In this document: piece after piece, positions 22,201 to 31,149 of the stretch | Numbering within the stretch: position 1 is the first letter of the stretch | How the letters are laid out: each line of letters starts with the position of its first letter | Source: Zygaena filipendulae | Lineage: Eukaryota > Arthropoda > Insecta > Lepidoptera > Zygaenidae | Assembly (NCBI GenBank): GCA_907165275.2 | Contig: OU015651.1 | Coordinates: forward strand, 5,602,501-5,666,500 | DNA: 64,000 nucleotides | Direction of reading: 5' to 3' | Made by a program: the position numbers and the translations under genes | Notes under the pieces: generated by a model | What the model saw: the letters and a program-made list of their open reading frames with translations, nothing else | Told to the model about the DNA's origin: nothing | Database searches by the model: none

Positions 22201-25200
22201 AGTGATCGGAGAAACATGAAACTTAGCGTTAGAAAATCTAATCTCTCAAATATACAAAGAAATAAAATTGAGCTTTACTGACGTACTCGATCTTAGTTGT
22301 TTGGAGTTTCACAGTCAAAATGACGTGGAAAGTTTCATAGACTAGAGATCATACATATATCATCTATTAATTGTTCTTTTCGTTCACTGATTATTCTGGA
22401 CTCTTATATTTTTACCCCACTTTTTTTTAGTTGTTTTTCTGTCAGGGTGACGGTAATAGGGAATATGAATGCATTTTTTTATTCACTTGTCATATCATTC
22501 TAACATAACAAAAAAAAGAAATTTGAATTATACCATATTATTGGACGACATCACATATCACGCTCATATTTAAGTATCACAGTACGAATAACGACAGTTT
22601 CTAACTGTTCTAGGATGTATTCACCATGTACACCTCGGATACGGTAGCGTACAGTGTGTTCGGTATCCGCACCAGTGCGCTCAGCAACGAGCGCTCACCG
22701 CTGTGGGACAATATCACCAACCACATGCTCAACTGGACCTATTGGCGGGGATTTGAATTCTTCTTAATCATATTTATGCCCTTCTGGGCTGCAATTTATA
22801 GGTAACTAGCTGTTCCAAGCGGTTTCACCCGCGTCTGCTAAATCTTAACTTTAACTGCTAAATCTCATCAAGCACCACCAGGCACACTTTCTGAACATCG
22901 TGAAAGTTAACTGGTAGAGAATGCCACTGTGACATTAAGTCGGCCTTTGTCCCATGTTCTGCAATAAGCATTAATAAATATATTTCGGAGTTCCCGCAGG
23001 AATTCCGAGATAAAAGTCTAGTATCCTTAATTCCTTAACACTTGTGTCCTTCTCTGTACCCCTGACAACGTTTATGCAAAAATTTCATGATGGCCGGTTG
23101 AGTAGTTAAGGCGTCAAAACGCAACAAATAAACTCACATTCGTATTTATAATAGTATATAGGTAAGAAGTGTTCCCCGCGGTTTTGGAGTTCCTGAGGAA
23201 ATTCCGGGACAAAGAGTATAGGTATGTACTCTATATGTCCTTATCTGTACTCCTCACAAAGTGTACCTACATGCAAAATTTCATGATGATCGCGGTTGAA
23301 CCGTTAAGGCGTGAAATCGTAACAAACAAACAAACTCACTATCGCATTTATAATAATAAATTATACTTAGTAAGAATTTATCAATGACGTATTGACAACA
23401 ATATTATTGAATGTTGGTTAACAAATCGTAGCGTAGGCACCTATAGCTGCAATCATGCTGGAGTCGCTCGCACCAGCTCTATTTACACGTTTATTTGATG
23501 AACAAAAACGCGTTCACCTTGAATCTTGGTGTTTAGTTTGTATCTTGAACTTACAAAAATATGTGAATGTACCTATTTACATAAAAATGTATATTAGATC
23601 TATGCATATAAAATTGAAGTGTCTGTTTGTAATTTCAAGTTAACAGCTTTTCACTAAATGCATACGGACTTACATCAAAAAATCAATTATTAAAAATTTT
23701 CTGTCTGTCTGTTTGTTCCGGCTAATCTCTGAAACGGATGGACTGATTTTGACGGGATTTTCACTCGCTGATAGCTTCTGTTATAACGAGTAAATTTAGG
23801 CTTCTTTTTACCCCGTAATTCCTGCGGGAACTCTGAAATTAACGCGGGTGAGACCGCGGGGAACAGCTAGTTATACAATATAAATACTATACGTACGCTA
23901 ATTGCCTTAGGTAGCACAAGCTCTGTTTAATTTAGAACGATGACGTTATTTAACATCATCCAATCATCGTTGTGATTATTATTTATATTTATTATTTCAG
24001 AGCTAGATTCTTCTCGGAAGTTGCATCCCAGAAAATTGCACAAATGTTTTGGGACACAGTTAACGAACGCAAAAAACATGGAAAAACAGCTTACAAAGAC
24101 TTAGTCAATCACTTGTTGATGTTAAAAGAAAATGCAAAAATTCCTGCTGGTGAAGATGCAAGTAAGTATCTAAAACACATATAATACGGTATAATTTTAT
24201 TCTTTTTACTACAGGATTCCATATCCAAATGTCAGAAATAGAACGTTTATAATTCCGTCATGTCCGTTCGTCTGTCCGTATGTCACAACACACTATAATA
24301 TTATGTACCTATACGTGTGTGTAAATGAAATTTGAAAGGAAAATATGCATTGTATGAATAGGGTACTAGCATGATTTTTTTTTCAGTCTATTTTAAAGAT
24401 ATATGGCCTACTTAAACAAAGCAAGAAATGCTTGCTTTGCTTTGCTTGTATGTCGGTATCTGCCTATACGATCAAAGTCGAAGAGTTATCTACTTACATC
24501 TTAGATTTTAAAAAGTGTAGATAAATTTTGAGTTAAAAATATAGTATCTACAGGACACGCTGAAATTAATAAGATATTTCACTTATTATAATGTCTTCTT
24601 TATTCCTTGTACTTATACTTAGTACAGTGGGCCACATAGACAAGTATACTTACCACCTTATAAAATTTATAATATTTGTAAAACATCATAAAGTTATAAG
24701 TTGCCGTTTTCGCAGCTCCAATATTTGTTTTTCGCATACAAGCAAAATTTTAAAAGGTACTTGTCTATGTGGCCCACTGTACTTATATTAAGTTTATAAT
24801 TATTACCTATTCTCTACATATATACCTACTATAAATGTTGCTGATTATAGTTAATAATTACATGTAATATATTGCAGGCCTACCTATTGCAGGCCGACCT
24901 AATTCATAATATTTATTGCCACATTTTTTTTAGACTAATCCTGTAAACTTCACTTGTTTTCAAGAGTTCGCAGATGATCTCATGCTGGCGCAAGTGGCCG
25001 TTTTCGTTTTCGGATCTGTCGAGACATCGTCTACCATAGCGAGCTGTCTCCTCCACGAGCTGGCTTATCATCCGGAGGAACAGGTACTTACGTATAAGAT
25101 ACCTATAATTATCATCATCATCATATCAGTCAAAACACGTCCACTGCTGGACATATCGCGTAGGTCTCCCCCGAGGATCGCCATAATACATAAATCGTTT

Positions 25201-27505
25201 TATACGATAATAGCAAAGACATTTTATATTTGGATAATAGGTATTCCACGTCTTTGCCGTAGAAAACCAAAGGGCGGCGACCATCTATGCTATCAGACTT
25301 GGAAACAAAAAAATACAAATTCCTATCAGATTGCAATTCATTAATCATTTATTTTTTACAACATTTAGGTACCTATTGATTTCAAAAAATTATAATTTAA
25401 TTTTTTTTTTTTTTAGGAAAAACTATTTAATGAAATCGACCAAGCGTATAAAGACAACGACAATAAAACTCTGCAATATGATGCCTTGAACAGTCTAAAT
25501 TATTTAACAGCCTGCATATTTGGTATGACAAATCTTTACTTTCTAATTATTGTAATAAGTACCTACATGGAACCACTTTTAATTATTTTAACAACTACAC
25601 TACATAGGTATTAGTTTCTTTTTTTGTGTTTAGAAATCGTCTGCTTATGGGTAAAAAGTAATAATTGGAGTAAGTGTCAATTCGAGAAAATTACTTTTAA
25701 GATTGACTCATATATTATAATAATTGGTGTAAGTAAAAACTGTATTAAATTAAATTTAGATCGAAAAGGTGTCGCAATTAATATTTTTTACTGCATTTGA
25801 CTGACAAGTTTTTGCGTTTATGACCTTTTTTCGTAATAATTTATTTATTTATTAAAGCACACAACACAAACCACATATCTTTATAGTAACACATCTTACC
25901 GTCTTACCGTTTTACTATTTAAATTATACAATGTAAAAAGCTTTAATATTATTTATAACTTTTTAACTGTATAAACTGAAACGGATGCATAAAATTATTA
26001 ATTATGTTATACTGGTATATTTTTTATACATAAGAAGATATATAAAAAATATACCAGTAAATATAAGATATATTTTACAAATTCAACCAATAGATAGACA
26101 TTCCATTTATTCGGTTTTATCAGTAGGTAAATAGCGCGTAAAATATTACATTTAACTGCATTTTAACTCGATTTACTAGAAAAATGCATTTATTTTGTTT
26201 TACTTGTAAGCAGCCGACATTTTTCAGGACTTTATTGCAGTCAAATAATAATATGTTAAAGTAAATGAGGGTTTCGCATACAACTATTACTTTAACAAAG
26301 TGATGATTTTAGTAACATTCTAGTTAAAACTTTCAGAAACCGCGCGCAGATATCCCCCTGTACCCTTCTTGGACAGGGTTTGCAATAAAACATATAAACT
26401 GAACGACGATGTGACTGTGGAAAAGGGTACGCCGATACTGTTAAACGTCTTAGCGCTGCACCACAGTGAAGAAGAGTTCTCTGATCCCGAAGTGTGGCGG
26501 CCGGAAAGAGTCACTAACACGTCTGATAATAACAACATGCAATTCCATTTCTTGCCGTTTGGAGATGGACCCCGCTTCTGTATAGGTTTGTTAACAATAA
26601 TTGAATTTAAAGTTTCATGAAACATTATTAACACCTAAATGTAATTGAAAATTGAAATTGAAAATTACTTTATTTGACACACACAAAACACGTCAAACCG
26701 TCACCGACGATTAACCGTGATTATAAGCCGCAGTAGATGTTAGGTTCGTTAATTTTGAAATTATGAAACAAAAGAGTAATCAGAGTAACACTGCTTTTTC
26801 AATCACCAATCCATCTTGATTAAACAATGAACATCTTAACGTACAGTATAAGCAATTTTTTTACTCTACATTTAGTCAAATCTTAGTCCGCGAGCTCTAT
26901 GTAGACACAACGTAGATTAGATCTATTGAAGCTAGATTATAGATCTATTGAAATCTCTATTTTAAAGGTATTGCTTTTTCAATCAACTCTATAAGATGTT
27001 TAGTCTTCTCTTTCATCCTATCTTAATTTTTTTTTAACACCAGAGTTAAAATCTGTAGGTATTCTAATTAATATTTCGTACTTAGAAACAACATAGCACA
27101 GCTAATTTTCTATTAGTCAGATTGCTTTGTCTGACAAAAACTGTGTCAAAAATGACACGCCTGCCACGCCACGTAATTTTTTATTTTCAATTTCACCTGC
27201 ACCCTTAAATAACGTTCAATTTTTTAAAAAGTTATGACACGCCTGTCGTGCCATTCGCGACGAATCGTTTAAGTTAACAAGTACTATAGCTAGCTTATTA
27301 AGGATCTAAAATCGGCCCTAAATTATATAACATTGTTTCAGGAAAGCGCTATGGATTGATGCAAATCCGTGCGGGAATAGCGCAAGTATTGCACAAGTAC
27401 CGCGTGGAACCAGCCACCGACTCCTACAATATACCCATTGACCCTTACAGTGTCTTCACCTACCCCAAGAACGGATGCGCCGTGAAATTCATACCACGAA
27501 ACTAA
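18899..27505 (+). CDS. Cytochrome P450, CYP6-like (clan 3), eight exons
   Basis: A complete gene. Exons 18899-19270, 20659-20814, 22614-22801, 24001-24161, 24974-25083, 25417-25522, 26337-26585 and 27342-27505 join in phase to 1506 bases (501 residues plus TAA). That length is normal for an insect microsomal P450. Visible motifs are an N-terminal membrane anchor (about residues 4-24), the C-helix W128-x3-R132, an I-helix segment GSVETS (306-311), the K-helix ETAR (365-368), PERV (420-423) and the haem loop FGDGPRFCIG (439-448) with Cys446 as haem ligand. P450s of this clan are ER-bound, take electrons from P450 reductase and oxidise hydrophobic compounds, including plant toxins and insecticides; the substrate cannot be read here. 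Most lepidopteran CYP6 genes have few introns, so eight exons suggest a CYP6-related family rather than a typical CYP6. I do not assign a subfamily. Many introns carry transposons. Confidence 0.93.
19400..19635 (+). mobile_element. RTE-like interspersed repeat fragment
   Basis: It contains ATCTGGGTCATCGAGCTTCG, GCATACTAAATTTCATGAAA, ATCGTTGGAGCCGTTTCC and a terminal AT run. I recall repeats of this pattern as 3' ends of insect RTE-type elements, but no coding part is present, so the class is tentative. Confidence 0.4.
20218..20290 (-). mobile_element. Helitron-like 3' fragment in P450 intron 1
   Basis: CTAG (20218-20221) is followed by TGTGCTCTGCGGTTTGACCC and AATTTCGGAATTTTTGC. It is diverged and truncated. 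Confidence 0.5.
20441..20608 (+). mobile_element. CTAG-group repeat in P450 intron 1, degraded
   Basis: The left part reads AAAAACTACTTAACCGATTT (the alternative body, as at 15404); the right part has GAGTGAAACCGTGGCGGATC and ends near CTAG at 20605-20608, only 50 bases before exon 2. Confidence 0.4.
20659..20814 (+). CDS. P450 exon 2 (residues 125-176)
   Basis: It starts in phase 0 with NPIWSDMRQHLSPMFTS. W128 and R132 form the C-helix WxxxR motif that contacts the haem propionate. It ends NLK before the donor GTGATT, phase 0. Confidence 0.9.
20944..21707. mobile_element. 764-bp foldback element in P450 intron 2
   Basis: The left arm begins CACAGTGTGTTAT and includes CCCATTTTTGTGACATCGCC and TCTATAGAATTAATGATC; the right arm carries the reverse complements (GGTTTTAGTAATAATATAGC, GGGCTTCATAACACACTGTG). 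Inner blocks such as TTAGAAGCTTCAC also recur inverted, so most of the element can fold on itself. I see no transposase frame. A clear target duplication is not visible, so the superfamily is open. Confidence 0.7.
21925..22085 (+). mobile_element. Degraded tRNA-derived SINE
   Basis: GAGTTCGATTCC at 21968-21979 matches a pol III B box (GGTTCRANNCC) except at one position, and is followed by GCAGACAAATGCAGAGTTGG and TCCTGAGTCC, a pattern known from moth SINEs. The A box is too diverged to place. It lies in P450 intron 2. Confidence 0.4.
22614..22801 (+). CDS. P450 exon 3 (residues 177-239, last codon split)
   Basis: It starts phase 0 after TGTTCTAG and reads DVFTMYTSDTVAYSVFGIRT, a typical clan 3 substrate-recognition region (D-x2-T-x-D-V/T-I/A-A-x2-x-F-G). 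It ends phase 2 at ATAG|GTAAC. The Helitron-like element below begins only 4 bases into the intron. Confidence 0.9.
22806..23161 (-). mobile_element. Helitron-like element at exon 3 donor, interrupted
   Basis: The CTAG end (22806-22809) lies at intron positions +5 to +8. The terminal block runs to CACCCGCGT at 22834, is broken by about 145 bases of unrelated sequence, and resumes at TTTCGGAGTTCCCGCAGG (22983), then CCCCTGACAACGTTTATGC, to ATTTATAATAGTATAT near 23160. Confidence 0.7.
22835..22982 (+). mobile_element. Non-LTR 3' end nested in the Helitron-like copy
   Basis: It contains GGTAGAGAATGCCACTGTGA, ATTAAGTCGGCCTTTGTCCC, TTCTGCAATAAGCATTAATA and an A/T-rich tail. This GTAGAGAATGCC...AAGTCCGCCTTTGT...GCAATAAA arrangement is common as the 3' end of moth non-LTR retrotransposons. 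It interrupts the Helitron-like sequence, so it inserted later. Confidence 0.55.
23165..23355 (-). mobile_element. Helitron-like element, internally eroded
   Basis: TTCCCCGCGGTTTTGGAGTT lacks part of the block normally between CGGTTT and GGAGTT. TGCAAAATTTCATGATGATC and TCGCATTTATAATAATAAA follow. It lies directly beside the preceding copy in P450 intron 3. Confidence 0.65.
23697..23870 (+). mobile_element. CTAG-group repeat, alternative body
   Basis: It begins with TCTGTCTGTCTGTTTG, then CTCTGAAACGGATGGACTGA and GGGATTTTCACTCGCTGATA, and ends with AACGCGGGTGAGACCGCGGG and CAGCTAG at 23870. It sits in intron 3, 130 bases before exon 4. Confidence 0.6.
24001..24161 (+). CDS. P450 exon 4 (residues 239-292)
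   Basis: The first base completes Arg239, then ARFFSEVASQKIAQMFWDTV follows, the G-helix region of clan 3 P450s. It ends in phase 1 at GCAA|GTAAGT, a strong donor. Confidence 0.9.
24625..24779. mobile_element. 155-bp mariner-type MITE in P450 intron 4
   Basis: Perfect 22-bp terminal inverted repeats start CAGTGGGCCACATAGACAAG on both ends, and a TA dinucleotide flanks each side (24623-24624 and 24780-24781). A TA target duplication and a CAGTG-type end fit a non-autonomous Tc1/mariner element. Confidence 0.75.
24974..25083 (+). CDS. P450 exon 5 (residues 293-329), I-helix
   Basis: It completes Asn293, then DLMLAQVAVFVFGSVETSST carries the oxygen-binding I-helix signature as G306-S-V-E-T310-S. 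The usual form is (A/G)Gx(D/E)T(T/S), so the second position is Ser307 instead of Gly. The acid-threonine pair is intact. It ends PEEQ before the donor GTACTT, phase 0. Confidence 0.9.
25109..25190 (+). repeat. ATC microsatellite and GTCCACTGCTGGACAT repeat
   Basis: ATCATCATCATCAT is followed by AACACGTCCACTGCTGGACA and GTAGGTCTCCCCCGAGG. This unit is common in moth genomes as an interspersed repeat; I do not know its element class. It lies in P450 intron 5. Confidence 0.5.
25417..25522 (+). CDS. P450 exon 6 (residues 330-364)
   Basis: It starts phase 0 after a long pyrimidine tract, EKLFNEIDQAYKDNDNKTLQ, then SLNYLTACIF. It ends phase 1 at TTTG|GTATGA, so the glutamate of the K-helix ExxR is split between this exon and the next. 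Confidence 0.9.
26010..26059. repeat. Perfect 19-bp hairpin in P450 intron 6
   Basis: Arms 26010-26028 (TACTGGTATATTTTTTATA) and 26041-26059 are exact reverse complements, loop 12 bases. It may be a tiny foldback element or an intronic hairpin RNA. Confidence 0.6.
26337..26585 (+). CDS. P450 exon 7 (residues 365-448), K-helix to haem loop
   Basis: Completes Glu365 and continues TARRYPPVPFLDR (ExxR at 365-368), then PERV at 420-423 (the last position, usually F, is Val) and FGDGPRFCI before the donor GTTTGT. Cys446 is the haem ligand. Phase 1 end; Gly448 is completed by exon 8. Confidence 0.93.
26586..27341 (+). other. P450 intron 7
   Basis: 756 bases without a recognisable element. Two GACACGCCTG words lie near 27155 and 27237, each close to a CGCCACGCC or GTCGTGCC run. 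The acceptor is TTGTTTCAG at 27341. Confidence 0.5.
27342..27505 (+). CDS. P450 exon 8 (residues 448-501) and stop
   Basis: It starts phase 1 with GKRYGLMQIRAGIAQVLHKY, the L-helix that packs on the haem, and ends AVKFIPRN before TAA at 27503-27505. The C-terminal length is normal. Confidence 0.92.
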
Positions 27506-27752
27506 CAACTCGCTTTTAAGTGTGTTACGTACTATTACACACCTGCTGATGGGTGACCAAGATTCTAAGTGTTACCTATATACAGCGAAATATTTAGAAT
27601 TACTATCATCGGAAACAGCCGCTGCAATAGAATTTCAATATACCTACGTAGATGTTTCGATAGTAAAAGTTCCAGGTTGTTTAAAATGATTATCAAATCT
27701 CAATTATTTTATATTAGGAAATGATTTATTATTTTTCACTGTGGATAGTTTT

Positions 27753-27758
27753 AATAAA
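27753..27758 (+). terminator. Candidate P450 polyadenylation signal
   Basis: AATAAA, 248 bases after the stop codon, is the first exact AATAAA I see downstream. Confidence 0.45.
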
Positions 27759-27759
27759 T

Positions 27760-28560
27760 AATTATTGAAAACTTATCGACTGTTTTTAATACAATACTTT
27801 GAGGTGCCAATCGTAAAATCAGAGGTGCGTCCACATCATCTGGTGATCGCGCGATTTAAAGGGCTAAATTGAAAAAAATAATAATTAAAAGAGTCATAAA
27901 TTTATAAAGTACCTAGATTAGAAGTTTGATATGTTAATTGAGCGTACAATGAAAACTCTGGTTAAAGACAAAACACGATTACGTTTTCTAGATAAAAAAA
28001 AAATCTAAACTTGGTTAAGGTAAAAATTGCTATTTTATTTAATATTGATACCTTATGCTAAGATTTCACTTAGTTAAATATTTTAGTTTCATCACAACGC
28101 TGCACAGTTTTCTCCCACTAGGGACCTATATCCACAATTGGACATAGATAAGCAATAGTGTGTTAACCCACACTGGAGAAATTTTGAGTAAATTAAAGTT
28201 TTAAAATTATAGCGCCATTTTGTTTCAACATTTTTATGTTCAATATTTAGTTACATTTTTAACAATGTAATAAGGTAAACACATAATTAAAAAACGTTCT
28301 CTAACCTCAATAAATCGTTCTGAATTAATAACTTCGTTTTGTGGGTTAACATGTTATTGCTTATCTGCTACTAGAGTAGTCAATTGATAGTAAGGATTAA
28401 AAAAATATTCAAAAACTAGCACATTTTTTTTATATCAGACATTGTAGTTGAAATTCTGAAAGCTTGATTTAAGAAAAAGCATTATAAAAGTTTGAGTGAA
28501 AAAAAAAAAACACTTCTACTTGCTTGTTACATTTTATATATTTTTTTTTACATTTTTATA
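27760..28560. other. AT-rich intergenic sequence
   Basis: No gene is seen between the P450 3' end and the next repeats. TAGGGACCTATATCCACAATTGGACATAG (about 28120-28148, quoted here only by position beyond the first words TAGGGACCTATATC) is an unclassified word cluster. Confidence 0.35.
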
Positions 28561-28565
28561 TATTA

Positions 28566-28752
28566 CTAGCTGCGCCCCGCGGTTTCACCCGCGTGAGTTT
28601 CGGAGTTCCCGCGGGAATTCCGGGATGAAAAATAGATATTGTCCGATTCTCAGACCTACCCAATATGCACACAAAATTTCATGAGAATCGGGAAAGCCGT
28701 TTCGGAGGAGTTTAACCACAAACACCGCGACACAAGAATTTTATATATTAGA
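28566..28752 (-). mobile_element. CTAG-group repeat, alternative body
   Basis: CTAG (28566-28569) and a very well preserved terminal block (CCCCGCGGTTTCACCCGCG, GGAGTTCCCGCGGGAATTCC) lead into a different body (TTTCATGAGAATCGGGAAAG, CCGTTTCGGAGGAGTTTAAC) ending TTTTATATATTAGATT. Confidence 0.65.
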
Positions 28753-28805
28753 TTATTGTAGATAAAGATATATGAAATTGTAAAAAATTGAGCATTTATT
28801 AATTA

Positions 28806-29020
28806 CTAGCATTTCCCCGCGGTTTCACCCGCGTTAATTTCGGAGTTCCCGCGGGAATTCCAGGAGAAAAAGTATCCGGGACATAGGATACTATGTCCTT
28901 CCCTGTACCCCTGACAATGTGTATGCAAAATTTCATGATGATCGGTTGAGCCGTTAAGGCGTGGAAGCGTAACAGACAGACAAAAAAACAGAGTTATTTT
29001 CGCATTTATAATATTAGTAG
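28806..29020 (-). mobile_element. Helitron-like element, near full length
   Basis: CTAG (28806-28809) to CGCATTTATAATATTAGTAG. It contains GTATCCGGGACATAGGATAC, a local palindromic duplication, then TGCAAAATTTCATGATGATC and CAGACAGACA. About 215 bases. Confidence 0.7.
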
Positions 29021-29242
29021 TGATCAATTAAAATCGCGGACGCAATTTTTTCAACCAACTTTTCTAAATTTTATACCTATCTCGGAAACTAAATGCCGAG
29101 AACTAGTAACTTTTTGCTTGGACGCCCACATTTCGCGCTGATTAGGCGAGCCTTGCGTGAGTGGAGGCGAACGCTCGATCGCCAGATGTGTTCGCAGTTC
29201 GCACCACTGCACGGTTCGCACCCTAGCAAAATTGTTGAAAAA

Positions 29243-29517
29243 TCCTACTTCCTAATAATATTATAAACGCGAAAGTTTGTAAAAATTTATGGATGGATGG
29301 ATGGATGGATGGATGGATGGATGGATGGATGGATGGATGGATGGATGGCATGATGGATGGATGTTTGTTACTCTTTCACGCAAAAACTACCTAATGGATT
29401 TAAATGAAACTTTACAATAATATAGCTTATACATCAGATTAACACATAGGGTACTTTTTATCCCGGAATTCCTGCGGGAATTCTGAAATTAACGCGGAAA
29501 CCGCGGCGCACAACTAG
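29243..29517 (+). mobile_element. Helitron-like element carrying a GGAT microsatellite
   Basis: It starts TCCTACTTCCTAATAATATT and ends AACCGCGGCGCACAACTAG at 29517. After TTATAAACGCGAAAGTTTG comes a GGAT run (29290-29348, interrupted once, ending 29363). The other copies have only one to three GGAT-like units here (GGATGTTTGGATG), so the run expanded within this copy. Confidence 0.75.
29290..29363 (+). repeat. (GGAT)n microsatellite
   Basis: About 14 GGAT units, one CATGAT interruption near 29349, then two more units. It lies inside the Helitron-like element. Confidence 0.95.
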
Positions 29518-29959
29518 TAAAATCATAATCAAAAGCAAATGAAACGAAAAATTTGGCAATAAGTCCAGTCGTCATGTAAATTACGAATGGTCTTCAAAAC
29601 TTTTCATGTGAACGACTAGTGTGCGTGATCATTGCTGCGAGGAAATATTTACCTAACTCATAAAATAAATACAGTTAGTCAAATATGTTACAAGTACCTA
29701 CCTATTAAAGGTGGCAGTTAGTTGTTATTATATTTTGTAGATTTTGTTAATTATCACTTTTTTTAGTTTAGGTGTTTTTGGGAAAACCGAAGATGGAAGA
29801 GCTATCTATACAATGAACCTCCGAGAGTAACTGAGGGGAAAATTAATGGAAACTGGAATTGTGAATAATACTTTCGAGATGGTGGGTTTAGAGTGGACTG
29901 TATTTTTACTATAAATCTGGTACCTCGCGAACCGTTGAAGATGGCGGCTGTGCACTCAC

Positions 29960-30027
29960 CTGTGTGGCCGACTGCAGCAGCACCTCAGACGAGCTCACGG
30001 GCGGGATCAGCGATGTAGATAGGTATC
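29960..30027 (-). CDS. Candidate minus-strand coding exon, gene unknown
   Basis: On the minus strand an AG acceptor (ends 30028) is followed by 68 bases with one open frame, (x)YLSTSLIPPVSSSEVLLQSA and TQ, and a strong donor CAG|GTGAGT (plus-strand 29954-29959). The frame ends phase 0, the exon is GC-rich with coding-like third positions, and it contrasts with its flanks. No partner exon was found nearby, so it may be part of a long-intron gene, an alternative first exon, or chance. Confidence 0.3.
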
Positions 30028-30336
30028 CTTATTGAAGACACTCAGCACAATCCCGACACGAATATATTTGATGCAGATATTGGAATCAGAAGCTTTCTTC
30101 TCGAAGTTTTACGACAGTAATTTTGCTCTCAACGATCAAGCTCGAAGATCAATCTCGAATGGCGAAGTGTCGACCAATCACCGCACTGTGGCAGCACAGG
30201 CGCGGTGTTTTTGCCATTTCTCGAGACCACAGATAGATACGAGGCGTTTCAGTGCACAACGTATGCGGCCCGCGAGAAGTAAATAATTTAATAATTATTA
30301 TTTCCAAATGCGAAATTAACTAAAGGTGGCGCCACC

Positions 30337-31140
30337 ATTCTTTATCGCACGTTACGGTGCGCGCTTATTATTGGTTGTTTATTGGTTCGCTCCGGCTGCT
30401 TGCATTATGACTGGTGTTCAGTTGTCAGTGGCTTAGACCAATATAGTTTGTCTACGAACTCCACGTATGAAATACACAAATCGAGTAGAAAATTTTCAGG
30501 TAAACCGGGCGTCTGAAAATCGTGACTGCTGGCGTAGTAGGTACGGGATGCGTATTGACGCCTTCACCGATTCACTACTCGGACTTTTTATATAAGCGAC
30601 AAATTCATTATCGACTCATATATTAGTTCAGTGATGGTTACAAAATATTTTACGCCATGCAATATAAGTCTGAATCCCATCCATTAAGATTTAAGACTTA
30701 ATATAATATAGCGGCAGTCATAGAGATATTACCTACACCTGAAGCGATAGTTTCATTCGAAATATTGTTCGAAATTGAAGTGCAAAACCAACGCGTTACC
30801 ATGATTACCAAATAAAAACAGAGATTCTTCAAGTCTGAAGTTTTTTCCCGGGAAACAGCAAAATTAAAATTTACTGACCTAGGTTTATATTGACTTTGAA
30901 TTATTATTAGTAGTTTTTTTGTCAACTGTGTAAAAAGTGATTAGATACTTACGTGGACACCTCTTATAATTATGTTTTTTTAATCATTCTCGAGGTACGC
31001 TAAAAAATCAAGAATGTGCTAGTAGAAAACAACAAGACGCAAAATTGATAAAAGTAAAATTATCGAAAGCCGGAAACTACGAGGGGGCAGAAACTGAGTT
31101 CTAACCGAGTGTTCCATGACACTTACGCATTTTTTTTTAG
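30337..31140 (+). repeat. 800-bp duplicated sequence, copy 1
   Basis: It matches 33107-33945 in the same orientation over most of its length. Shared words include GTTCAGTTGTCAGTGG, ATGAAATACACAAATCGAGT, TTCACCGATTCACTACTCG, TTTTACGCCATGCAAT and CATTCTCGAGGTACGCTAAA. TTTTATATAAGC (30586-30597) lies about 35 bases before TTCAGTG (30627-30633), so it has a promoter-like arrangement. Copy 1 has a stop early in the small frame that is open in copy 2. It could be an old segmental duplication or two copies of an unknown transposon. Confidence 0.6.
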
Positions 31141-31149
31141 TTTATTTAA

